From Pseudoalteromonas sp. A601 (GTDB lineage: Bacteria > Pseudomonadota > Gammaproteobacteria > Enterobacterales > Alteromonadaceae): a stretch of 64,000 nucleotides of DNA. A program made the translations under genes and the position numbers. Shown here one piece after another: positions 55,208-64,000 of this stretch; position 1 is the stretch's first letter; each line of letters starts with the position of its first letter. The notes under the pieces were generated by a model. That model searched no databases. It was not told the DNA's origin and was given only the letters and a program-made list of their open reading frames with translations. Location of the stretch: positions 1-64,000 of the forward strand of contig NZ_MXQF01000018.1 of the NCBI RefSeq assembly GCF_002165575.1. Reading direction: 5' to 3'.

Positions 55208-57073
55208 ATGGCATTATGGGGCGGACGTTTTTCTACGGGTCCAGATGAAGCGTTTAAACAATTTAACGATTCACTTCCCTTCGATTATCAATTAGCAGAG
55301 CAAGACATTATTGGCTCTGTGGCGTGGGCGGGTGCCCTAAAGCAAGTTGATGTACTAACGAGTAGCGAGCATGAATCGCTGGTGGCGGCACTGTATGAAT
55401 TACTCGATGAAGTTAAAGTGAACCCACAAGCTGTGGCGACGTCGGGCGCTGAAGATATTCATTCACATGTTGAAGCTGCACTGATTGAAAAAGTAGGTGA
55501 CTTGGCGAAAAAGCTACATACAGGACGTAGCCGTAATGACCAAGTAGCGACAGATTTTAGATTATGGTGTCGTGATACTGCCGATCACTTACTTGAAGCA
55601 TTAGGGCAATTAAAAGGTGAGTTTATTGCTTTAGCAGAGCGTGAACTAGGTACTATTTTACCTGGCTACACGCACTTACAACGTGCGCAGCCACTGTTAT
55701 TTAGTCACTGGTGTATGGCATATGTTGAAATGCTTGAGCGTGATGAAAGTCGTTTAAGTGATGCCAAAGCGCGGATGAACTTTTGCCCATTAGGCAGCGG
55801 TGCACTTGCGGGGACGGCGTACCCAATAGATAGGCAAACACTTGCCACGGGGCTAGGTTTTACCGCTGCGACTAAAAATAGCTTAGACTCGGTATCGGAT
55901 CGTGATTTTGTGGTAGAGCTATTAAGTTGCGCGTCTATTTCAATGATTCACTTATCGCGGATGGCAGAAGACTTGATCTTTTATAACTCAGGTGAAGCAG
56001 GGTTTATTGAGTTGGCTGATAACGTGACATCTGGCTCATCTTTAATGCCGCAAAAGAAAAACCCAGATGCACTTGAGCTTATTCGTGGTAAAACTGGTCG
56101 TGTGTTTGGCTCATTCAGTGCGATGATGATGACCCTTAAAGCCTTGCCACTTGCTTATAATAAAGATATGCAAGAAGACAAAGAAGGCTTGTTTGATGCA
56201 ATGCCTACTTGGCTTGCCTGCATTCATATGGCACAAGCGTGTATTAAAGGTGTAAAAGTAAATGGCGAACGTACCCTCGCTGCAGCAAAGGGTGGACACT
56301 CAAATGCGACCGAACTTGCTGATTATTTAGTTGCCAAAGGGATCCCATTTAGAGAAGGTCACCACATTGTAGGTGTGCTGGTACAAATGGCTATTGCACA
56401 AGGTAATAACTTAGAAGATTTAAGTTTAGAACAATTTAAGTCAGTACATAGTATTTTTGAACAAGATGTATATCCTGTATTAGAAATAGACGCTTGTATT
56501 AAAGCGCGTCAAGCACTCGGTGGCACATCATTAGAGCAAGTAACCAATGCTGTGAAAGATGCCAAAAAAAAACAGCAAATAACGGTACGTGATGCAAACC
56601 TAGATGATGTTGAGTCTATTGCTAAGCTTATTCAGCACTGGGCAACAGTAGGTGAAAACTTACCGCGAGCTAAAAGCGATATGGTGCATTCAATCAATGA
56701 GTTTGCAGTCACTGAGGTGAACTCAACGGTTGCAGGCTGTGCCTCTTTGTATATTTATGATACTGGACTTGCCGAAATACGCTCACTAGGAATAGACCCT
56801 GAAACTGGCGTAACAGGGCAAGGGCGGCAACTTGTTGAGCATTTACTTGGCAAAGCCAAAAAATTGGCACTCAATCGCATCATTGTATTGACGCGAGTAC
56901 CAGATTTTTTTGAAAAGCAAGGTTTTACATTCTGTACTAAAGAAAGCTTACCTGAAAAGGTAATGAAAGACTGTGAACTTTGTTTACGCAAAGACAATTG
57001 TGACGAAGTCGCAATGGAATTTATTTTGAAGCCAAGTCGAAACACGGAGATCCCGTGTAAAAACGTAGCTTAA
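55208..57073 (+). CDS. argH: Argininosuccinate lyase fused to N-acetylglutamate synthase, ArgH(A)
   Basis: Two enzymes in one 621-residue chain. Residues 1-455 are argininosuccinate lyase ([37 protein letters not shown]; signature [15 protein letters not shown]). Residues about 460-610 form a GNAT acetyltransferase ([43 protein letters not shown]), giving acetylglutamate synthase as in the ArgH(A) fusions known from Moritella and Vibrio. It thus combines the last step and the first step of the pathway. The RBS GGAG is 9 bases before the ATG. It is the last gene of the operon. Confidence 0.95.
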   Translation: MALWGGRFSTGPDEAFKQFNDSLPFDYQLAEQDIIGSVAWAGALKQVDVLTSSEHESLVAALYELLDEVKVNPQAVATSGAEDIHSHVEAALIEKVGDLAKKLHTGRSRNDQVATDFRLWCRDTADHLLEALGQLKGEFIALAERELGTILPGYTHLQRAQPLLFSHWCMAYVEMLERDESRLSDAKARMNFCPLGSGALAGTAYPIDRQTLATGLGFTAATKNSLDSVSDRDFVVELLSCASISMIHLSRMAEDLIFYNSGEAGFIELADNVTSGSSLMPQKKNPDALELIRGKTGRVFGSFSAMMMTLKALPLAYNKDMQEDKEGLFDAMPTWLACIHMAQACIKGVKVNGERTLAAAKGGHSNATELADYLVAKGIPFREGHHIVGVLVQMAIAQGNNLEDLSLEQFKSVHSIFEQDVYPVLEIDACIKARQALGGTSLEQVTNAVKDAKKKQQITVRDANLDDVESIAKLIQHWATVGENLPRAKSDMVHSINEFAVTEVNSTVAGCASLYIYDTGLAEIRSLGIDPETGVTGQGRQLVEHLLGKAKKLALNRIIVLTRVPDFFEKQGFTFCTKESLPEKVMKDCELCLRKDNCDEVAMEFILKPSRNTEIPCKNVA

Positions 57074-57091
57074 AATCCCTGGATGTAAAAG

Positions 57092-57119
57092 ACGTACGGT
57101 TACCCCTGTGCGTTTTTTT
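57092..57119 (+). terminator. Intrinsic terminator of the arg operon
   Basis: ACGTACGG, loop TTACC, CCTGTGCGT then a T-run of seven. The stem has 8 pairs including two wobbles and lies 18 bp after the argH stop. Confidence 0.75.
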
Positions 57120-57320
57120 ATGTCCCAGCACATCTGGTATGACCTCATTCGTCTTTTTCTTCCTCGGAATATTACTAAAAATAGTAAAAAGATCATAAAT
57201 AGATCAGAATTGATTAAAAGTTGGATCGCTATTTGCTTTGTATTAATTAGATGTTTCTGTAAGGGTACATCTTTGCAATACGCCAAAAAAATATCATAGC
57301 GTTTTGCAATAACAACTTAA

Positions 57321-57334
57321 ATTGCTTAAGCAAT
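57321..57334. promoter_or_regulatory. Perfect 14-bp palindrome upstream of the peptide/membrane-protein operon
   Basis: ATTGCTTAAGCAAT is a perfect palindrome 31 bp before the start codon of the 68-residue gene and just ahead of its RBS. The size and position suggest an operator for a dimeric repressor. The rest of 57120-57320 shows no gene or clear promoter. Confidence 0.45.
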
Positions 57335-57365
57335 CAATTCAACAATTAATGAAAGGAACACTCTC

Positions 57366-57572
57366 ATGCAAGTTACAGGTAACAGCCAATTGCAAATGCA
57401 AGCATACAACTCTATGCAACAATCAAAGCCAGCTTTAGAACAAAGCGCTAGCAATAAAACCCTACAATCTGATACAGTGTCTATATCACAAGAAGCACTA
57501 GCGGCAGCTGGCGGTGCAGAAATTCAACGCGGTGGCGGGATTATCATTGATCCAGATAAGCGACCTCAATAG
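57366..57572 (+). CDS. Small Gln/Gly-rich peptide, unknown
   Basis: A 68-residue protein with ATG at 57366 and a good RBS (AAAGGAA, about 8 bases upstream). The first 35 residues are polar, rich in Gln, Ser and Asn; then SDTVSISQEALAAAGG and a Gly-rich end with GGGIIIDPDKRPQ. It has no signal peptide or membrane segment. The Ser-Ile-Ser-Gln-Glu-Ala-Leu-Ala-Ala-Ala-Gly-Gly stretch partly resembles a double-glycine leader (Glu at -8), but no matching C39 peptidase transporter is seen. It is 14 bp ahead of three tandem membrane-protein genes. Family not recognised; precursor peptide, or an unrelated small cytoplasmic protein. Confidence 0.7.
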   Translation: MQVTGNSQLQMQAYNSMQQSKPALEQSASNKTLQSDTVSISQEALAAAGGAEIQRGGGIIIDPDKRPQ

Positions 57573-57586
57573 CTATTGGAATATGA

Positions 57587-58117
57587 ATGTACTTGACTGA
57601 ACATTTTGGTTTATCCTTAGGAGCCCTAGTTATATGGGGCTTCATGATGGCCTTTTTCTTTAATATATTTCTTTACTTTGCGACACCTAAAAAAAATTTA
57701 ACTTTATTACTTAGTTCATTTATTCTTTTTTTATCTTATTTTAGTAGTGACTATTTTTTTTCTTGGTTTTCGACTACTGAAACTTATCTTCACTGGGCTG
57801 TATGGGATCTAGTGACAGTCGCAATTTTAATGGGAATTTGGAAATTTTCAAACACAGCTACGCCTTCTTCGTTTTTATACCTCTGTACTGGTTTAATAAT
57901 CAATTGTTCATTATTTCTGTTAATTTATTATGATATCTACATATTGTATAATAAAGAGCCATGGATTCTCTGGGATATATATTCTTTCGGTGTGAATATT
58001 ATCGACTTCACAATGATCGTTGCGCTGATTGTTGATAGAGATATTTTAGGGTTAATTAAGCTTAAAAACGGAATTAAAGCATTATTTAAAACACGTAATC
58101 TTAGCCACTCACTGTAG
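57587..58117 (+). CDS. Small membrane protein, tandem paralogue 1 of 3
   Basis: A 176-residue protein with about five membrane helices (roughly 9-31, 36-58, 70-87, 94-116, 126-148) and a basic tail. It shares a fixed set of residues with the next two genes: Trp17 with Phe/Met around it, Ser54-Asp55 in helix 2, Asp115-Ile after helix 4, Asn122-x-Glu124-Pro-Trp126, Trp129, Tyr132-Ser133, Val-Asn137, Asp140 and a closing Arg-Asp151. No known family was recognised. RBS TTGGA lies 6 bases before the ATG. The locus is clearly AT-rich compared with the arg genes. Confidence 0.8.
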   Translation: MYLTEHFGLSLGALVIWGFMMAFFFNIFLYFATPKKNLTLLLSSFILFLSYFSSDYFFSWFSTTETYLHWAVWDLVTVAILMGIWKFSNTATPSSFLYLCTGLIINCSLFLLIYYDIYILYNKEPWILWDIYSFGVNIIDFTMIVALIVDRDILGLIKLKNGIKALFKTRNLSHSL

Positions 58118-58122
58118 TAGTT

Positions 58123-58644
58123 ATGTACATAAATGATGTAATAGGCCCTTATATCGGTGTGCTTATCGAGTGGGGCTTTTTGATGGCTTTCCTTTTTAAA
58201 TTAGTTTCACAGCTAAATAACCCTGATAAATCAATAGTCCAACTATGTTTTTGCATGGCTTTTTCGTACATACTTAGTGATATTGTTCGTTTGTCATCAA
58301 GTAATTATATGAACTGGTTTATCTACGATTTAATAACTATCGTAGTTTTGCTGGTATGGTTTCTTATTATAAAAAAACATCAATTCCTCTTACTTTATTA
58401 TATTCTAATAGGTCTAGGTTTGAATGCTCTACTGATGCTAGTAACACATTATGATATTTATGTTCGTCATAATAATGAGTATTGGTTCTTGTGGACAGTC
58501 TATTCTTACGGTGTAAACATAATAGACTTTTTAATGATAATGGCACTGACTACAGAAAAAGATTTTTTCTTTTTTAGAAAAGCCGTGAACACACAGAGGT
58601 CAGGGTATTCGCACAATATAGATAAGCAGCCTTTGGATAACTGA
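58123..58644 (+). CDS. Small membrane protein, tandem paralogue 2 of 3
   Basis: 173 residues, closest to paralogue 1: the N-terminal WGFLMAFLFKL matches WGFMMAFFFNI, and the C-terminal YDIYV..NNEYWFLW..YSYGVNIIDF matches almost residue by residue. Conserved: Trp17, Ser52-Asp53, Asp111, Glu119-Tyr-Trp121, Trp124, Tyr127-Ser128, Asn132, Asp135, Lys-Asp147. Pro of the EPW motif is Tyr here. It starts 5 bp after paralogue 1 and its stop shares one base with the start of paralogue 3, so the three are co-translated. Function unknown. Confidence 0.8.
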   Translation: MYINDVIGPYIGVLIEWGFLMAFLFKLVSQLNNPDKSIVQLCFCMAFSYILSDIVRLSSSNYMNWFIYDLITIVVLLVWFLIIKKHQFLLLYYILIGLGLNALLMLVTHYDIYVRHNNEYWFLWTVYSYGVNIIDFLMIMALTTEKDFFFFRKAVNTQRSGYSHNIDKQPLDN

Positions 58645-59177
58645 TGAGCTCAATAGAGTATTATTTTGAGCTTTATGTAGCTTCATTCATTATGTGGAGC
58701 TTTCTTATGGTTTTTCTATTCAACTTGGTGAAAAAGTCTGCATTTCCCAAGGGGGATACAGCTCTAATGGCGGTATCGTTGACTATTTTTTTATTTTATT
58801 TGTTCTCAGATCCTCTCATTATTACTGTACTTGGCTTCGACATATTACACAGTAGTGTTACCTACCTATTTTGGTTTTCGTCTAACTTAGTTTGCCTATT
58901 GATAATCTTACGGCTTACCAGTGGTACATATCTTGGCAAACTACCCGCTAAGCTCTACATCATTATTGGTTTAACGGTGAGCATGCTGCTGTTTTTGGCA
59001 ATGCATATCGATATTAATGTATTAATGAACTACGAGCCTTGGTGGTTTTGGACTTTTTACTCGATTACCGTCAATGTTATGGATGTGATGATGATTATTG
59101 CACTGTTAACTAACAAAGACTTTTTAGGGCTATTAGGGTGTTATAGATGGGTGTTTGAGACCAAGCAAAGTGCTTGA
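58644..59177 (+). CDS. Small membrane protein, tandem paralogue 3 of 3
   Basis: 177 residues, the most divergent copy. Conserved: Trp18 with FLMVFLFNL, Ser55-Asp56, HxD at Asp123, Glu131-Pro-Trp133, Trp136, Tyr139-Ser140, Val-Asn144, Asp147 and Lys-Asp159. Helix pattern as in copies 1 and 2. It follows copy 2 with a 1-base overlap and ends 33 bp before the convergent Wzi-family gene, with no clear terminator between. Three copies with retained polar intramembrane residues suggest a conserved transport, receptor or immunity role, but that is inference. Confidence 0.78.
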   Translation: MSSIEYYFELYVASFIMWSFLMVFLFNLVKKSAFPKGDTALMAVSLTIFLFYLFSDPLIITVLGFDILHSSVTYLFWFSSNLVCLLIILRLTSGTYLGKLPAKLYIIIGLTVSMLLFLAMHIDINVLMNYEPWWFWTFYSITVNVMDVMMIIALLTNKDFLGLLGCYRWVFETKQSA

Positions 59178-59210
59178 TCTCAATGTATTTAGCGGTCGCT
59201 TTAAAAGCTT

Positions 59211-61129
<1,919 letters not shown>

Positions 61130-61347
61130 TTATCAGTGTTTTTACTGCAAATCAGCCTTGTTAAGGTAATCACTTGTTATTACTTAACGTTAGTATTATT
61201 CAAGGTGATTATTGTATCAGTTATATTTAAGATAGAAATTTTCAAGGTGGTGTTTTATTCGATTGGATTTGTATATACTGCGCGGCTAATATTATTTGCA
61301 TAAACTTTGAGCATTTACTTTACTAACAACCTAGAGTAGCTGAATAT

Positions 61348-61998
61348 ATGAGTACCAAGGATAAAATAATTAAGACCAGCATAGAGCTGTTTAACCAGCA
61401 CGGGGAACGTGCGATTACAACTAACCATATTGCTTCTCATATGGGGATTAGCCCTGGCAATCTTTATTATCACTTTAAAAATAAAGAAGACATTCTTCGT
61501 CATATTTTTGCGCTTTACAGTGAACATTTGCATACCCAATTTACGCCAGTAAGCAATGATAGTGATGGCTTTGTACAGCTCAGTGGCTATTTAGATGCGT
61601 TGTTTGAATTAATGTGGCGTTTTCATTTTTTCTACGACAATTTAGGCGATATCCTGTCTCGCGATGAAGTACTAAAAAAAGACTACATAGAATTTCAGTC
61701 AGCCTTACTCATGCAAGTGCGTGGTATCATAATAAGCTTACGTGATAACGGCTTAATGGAGCTTGACGATGAAGATGCTACAGAGCTGGCGCACATGTTA
61801 AAACTGACCGTAAGCTTTTGGACGCCGTATATTAAGGCACGTCGACTCAGTGGTGAGTTACTACAACAAGATATCTATAAAGGTATTTTAAAAGTGTTAG
61901 CGCTGTTTAAAGCTTATGCTGCAGAGCAAAGCTTGCCTAAGTTGAATCAATTAAAAGAAAAATACACCGAACTTGCACAGCAAACTCTACCGACTTAA
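61348..61998 (+). CDS. TetR-family transcriptional regulator
   Basis: A 216-residue regulator: helix-turn-helix at residues about 25-45 (ITTNHIASHMGISPGNLYYHFKNKEDIL, in two parts ITTNHIASHMGIS and PGNLYYHFKNKEDI) and a C-terminal all-helical ligand domain. The core sequence is similar to TetR regulators found near thiI/coaD in marine gammaproteobacteria, but target and ligand are unknown. ATG at 61348 follows a weak RBS. It is divergent from coaD with 251 bp between, and 112 bp before thiI. Confidence 0.85.
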   Translation: MSTKDKIIKTSIELFNQHGERAITTNHIASHMGISPGNLYYHFKNKEDILRHIFALYSEHLHTQFTPVSNDSDGFVQLSGYLDALFELMWRFHFFYDNLGDILSRDEVLKKDYIEFQSALLMQVRGIIISLRDNGLMELDDEDATELAHMLKLTVSFWTPYIKARRLSGELLQQDIYKGILKVLALFKAYAAEQSLPKLNQLKEKYTELAQQTLPT

Positions 61999-62048
61999 TC
62001 CAAACTAAGTTAAGCGGTACTTGTTTATTTCCTAGACGTTAGATTTTT

Positions 62049-62080
62049 TGCTATAATCGCGCGCCCAGCACTTGGGTGCG
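62049..62080 (+). promoter_or_regulatory. Extended -10 promoter and hairpin before thiI
   Basis: TGCTATAAT (62049-62057) fits an extended -10. Immediately after, CGCGCCCA, loop GCACT, TGGGTGCG (62060-62080) forms an 8-bp inverted repeat with one wobble. The start site would fall within it, so it could be an operator or a 5' hairpin in the mRNA. No TPP riboswitch was seen. Confidence 0.45.
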
Positions 62081-62110
62081 TGAATTCTTAAATTGCCAAA
62101 CGAGTAAACT

Positions 62111-63568
62111 ATGCTTAAATTTATCGTCAAACTTCATCCTGAAATAGCCATTAAAAGCCGTTCAGTACGTAAACGTTTTACTAAAGTGTTAGAAAATAAC
62201 ATTAAAATCGTGCTGCGTAAGCTAGACGAGAAAGTACAAGTTAAAAACAACTGGGATAATATTTCAGTTGTCACGCTCAGTGACGACGCACAGATGCGTC
62301 TTGATTTTATTGATTCTCTACAGCGTATACCTGGCATAGTGCAATTTATTGAGGTAACTGAAACAACCTACGAAAACCTTCACGACATCTATGAGATTGC
62401 CTTAGATCTTATCGGCCATACCATTGCAGGCAAAACCTTTTGTGTGCGCTGTAAACGACAAGGTAAGCACGACTTTACCTCTACAGATGTAGAGCGTTAT
62501 GTAGGGGGAGGCCTTAACCAACATGTTGAAGGTGCGCGTGTACAGCTTAGTCGCCCTGAAGTGACAATTCGTATCGAAATAAAAGATGATAAAGCCTATA
62601 TAGTTACGCAAACTCATTTTGGTATGGCCGGCTTCCCACTACCCACACAAGAAGATGTGCTATCACTTATGTCAGGTGGATTTGACTCTGGTGTTGCTAG
62701 CTATCAAATGATCCGTAAAGGTGCACGTACTCATTTTTTATTCTTTAACCTCGGTGGGGCGGCTCATGAGGTTGGTGTAAAGCAAGCCAGCTACTATATT
62801 TGGAAACAGTTTAGCTCTACACATAAAGTTAAATTTATAAGTGTGGATTTCGAACCTGTTGTTGCTGAAATTCTTGAAAACGTTGAAAACAGCCAAATGG
62901 GTGTGGTGCTTAAACGTATGATGATGCGTGCTGGTAGCCAAATAGCCGAGAAAATGGGAGTTCAAGCTTTAGTTACTGGTGAAAGTATTGGGCAAGTTTC
63001 AAGCCAAACATTGGCTAATTTAAGCGTGATTGATCGTGTAACTGAAACCCTTATTTTGCGTCCACTTATTCAACATGACAAGCAAGAAATTATAAACATC
63101 GCCCGTAAAATTGGCACCGCAGAAATGGCTGAAACTATGCCTGAGTACTGCGGCGTAATTTCGAAAAAGCCGACTGTTAAAGCAAAAATCCAGGTTATTG
63201 AAGCCGAAGAGCAAAAGTTTGACTTTGATGTACTCGATACGGTTGTTGCTAATGCTCGTATGATGGACGTGCGTGATATTGACGTAGAAGCAAAACAAGA
63301 GCTTAAAGAGGCTGAATCGGTTTCTGATTTACCCGTCGGTGCAGTGGTTGTTGATATTCGTTCACCTGAAGAAGAAGATGCTAACCCGTTAGAAATTAAT
63401 GGTACTGAGGTTGTACATTTACCGTTCTTCCGTTTAGCGACTAAGTTTGGGGATTTACCACAAGATAAAGACTACTATTTATATTGCGCGAAAGGGGTGA
63501 TGAGTCAATTACAGGCGCTGATATTACATGAAAATGGGTTTGCCAATGTGAAGGTATATCGCCCATAA
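62111..63568 (+). CDS. thiI: tRNA 4-thiouridine sulfurtransferase ThiI
   Basis: Adenylates U8 of tRNA and transfers sulfur to it; also supplies sulfur for thiamine thiazole. 485 residues (E. coli 482). THUMP region (about 60-165) with RRQGKHDFTSTDVERYVGGG-like segment (KHDFTSTDVERYVGGGLNQH), PP-loop SLMSGGFDSGVASY, Cys347 in MPEYCGVISKKPTVKA, and a C-terminal rhodanese domain with the catalytic Cys459 in YLYCAKGVMSQ. So it is the bifunctional gammaproteobacterial type. The start and end match the E. coli protein. Confidence 0.97.
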   Translation: MLKFIVKLHPEIAIKSRSVRKRFTKVLENNIKIVLRKLDEKVQVKNNWDNISVVTLSDDAQMRLDFIDSLQRIPGIVQFIEVTETTYENLHDIYEIALDLIGHTIAGKTFCVRCKRQGKHDFTSTDVERYVGGGLNQHVEGARVQLSRPEVTIRIEIKDDKAYIVTQTHFGMAGFPLPTQEDVLSLMSGGFDSGVASYQMIRKGARTHFLFFNLGGAAHEVGVKQASYYIWKQFSSTHKVKFISVDFEPVVAEILENVENSQMGVVLKRMMMRAGSQIAEKMGVQALVTGESIGQVSSQTLANLSVIDRVTETLILRPLIQHDKQEIINIARKIGTAEMAETMPEYCGVISKKPTVKAKIQVIEAEEQKFDFDVLDTVVANARMMDVRDIDVEAKQELKEAESVSDLPVGAVVVDIRSPEEEDANPLEINGTEVVHLPFFRLATKFGDLPQDKDYYLYCAKGVMSQLQALILHENGFANVKVYRP

Positions 63569-63587
63569 TAGTTTAGTTAATAGGTAG

Positions 63588-63610
63588 AAAGCGCGATTAA
63601 TTCGCGCTTT
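63588..63610. terminator. Bidirectional intrinsic terminator
   Basis: AAAGCGCGA, loop TTAAT, TCGCGCTTT followed by T-run: a perfect 9-bp stem between thiI and the convergent panE-like gene, whose stop codon lies in the loop. Confidence 0.88.
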
Positions 63611-64000
63611 TTTTATGCCTTATCATATCGAGAAAATACTGATTGTAAGGCGTTTTAACGCCAACTTTTGCTCCCTGTTGGCAAATGTAGCCACACATAG
63701 CATCGATTTCAGTTGGGCGGTTATGGGTAATATCCTGCTGCATTGATGAGTAGTTAAATGCAGTATCTGTCATCACTTGGTATGCTGTTGCTAGTGTATC
63801 CGCTAGATTGATATTGATACCTGACTTATTGGCAATAAAACACGACTCACTGAGTAAATTAAATACTTCAGTACTGAACCTAGGTGCTGTGAGCTCACCA
63901 TTTTTAACATTGTAGTATGCACTTAACGGGTTAATTGCAATATTTATAAGTAACTTCTGCCAACGGATTAAAGCAATGTGTTTGCTATGACGGATATCAG
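63597..64000 (-). CDS. 2-dehydropantoate 2-reductase (C-terminal part)
   Basis: A frame that enters from the right edge and ends at 63597, covering the last 134 codons. It is the ApbA/PanE C-terminal domain: IRWQKLLINIAINPLSAYYN with the conserved Lys and Asn, LLSESCFIANKSGINI, TAFNYSSMQQDITHNRPTEI with its Ser and Asp, and DAMCGYICQQGAKVGVKTP. PanE reduces ketopantoate to pantoate with NADPH. The N-terminal Rossmann domain lies outside the window. Since several PanE-like paralogues exist, the substrate is not certain. Confidence 0.88.
   Translation of the reverse strand, partial: DIRHSKHIALIRWQKLLINIAINPLSAYYNVKNGELTAPRFSTEVFNLLSESCFIANKSGININLADTLATAYQVMTDTAFNYSSMQQDITHNRPTEIDAMCGYICQQGAKVGVKTPYNQYFLDMIRHKKSAN

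Overview
The window looks like a chromosomal segment of a marine gammaproteobacterium of the Alteromonadales, most likely Pseudoalteromonas. Evidence: moderately AT-rich DNA, many proteins close to their E. coli counterparts (PurL, Gsk, TsaD, ThiI, YadG/YadH, YdbH/YnbE/YdbL), an arginine operon ending in a fused argH(A), and a PanP-type aspartate decarboxylase. No rRNA, tRNA, CRISPR array, insertion sequence or prophage gene was recognised. The genus is an inference; the gene assignments rest on visible motifs and recall of family sequences.

Layout. 0.3-9 kb: glutaminase, inosine-guanosine kinase, tRNA adenosine deaminase, a tiny basic protein outside normal annotation size, MltF and PurL. 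9.1-12.2 kb: a heptamer tandem repeat, then ydbH-ynbE-ydbL (envelope phospholipid transport). 12.2-20.2 kb: lipopolysaccharide inner-core genes (waaA, gmhA, hldE, kdkA, a heptosyltransferase, gmhB) with a Wzi-family outer-membrane protein. 20.4-25.8 kb: kbl-tdh, glpE-glpG, a FliL-like protein, ubiC-ubiA. 25.9-33.1 kb: a prolyl-hydroxylase-like dioxygenase, a LysR regulator, a 635-base non-coding stretch full of structured repeats, DUF2721, DUF2007 and YjaG genes, tsaD, plsY, folB-folK-uppP. 33.4-41.1 kb: a large lipoprotein, a beta-barrel protein and a TonB-dependent receptor of unknown substrate. 41.7-46.1 kb: mpl, ubiX, an ABC-2 exporter and a TrmB-like methyltransferase. 46-49.8 kb: an EAL phosphodiesterase and panP. 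49.9-57.1 kb: divergent argE and argCBFGH(A), with an ArgR box between them. 57.4-59.2 kb: a small peptide gene plus three tandem paralogous membrane proteins of unknown function. 59.2-64 kb: second Wzi-family gene, coaD, a TetR regulator, thiI and a partial panE-like gene.

How the genes work together. Lipid A/core assembly is the main theme: Kdo transfer (WaaA), Kdo phosphorylation (KdkA), ADP-heptose supply (GmhA, HldE, GmhB) and heptose transfer. Three steps of pantothenate/CoA synthesis (PanP, CoaD, PanE-like) and most of arginine synthesis are also here.

The best candidate for an undescribed system is the operon at 57366-59177. It has a 68-residue Gly-rich peptide followed by three divergent copies of one small multi-spanning membrane protein that share a strict set of polar and aromatic residues. 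It has a perfect 14-bp palindrome just upstream. Second-tier points are the heptamer VNTR before ydbH, the L34-like 55-residue basic protein, the orphan leader-peptide-like element near the LysR gene, and the lipoprotein/barrel pair beside the TonB receptor.
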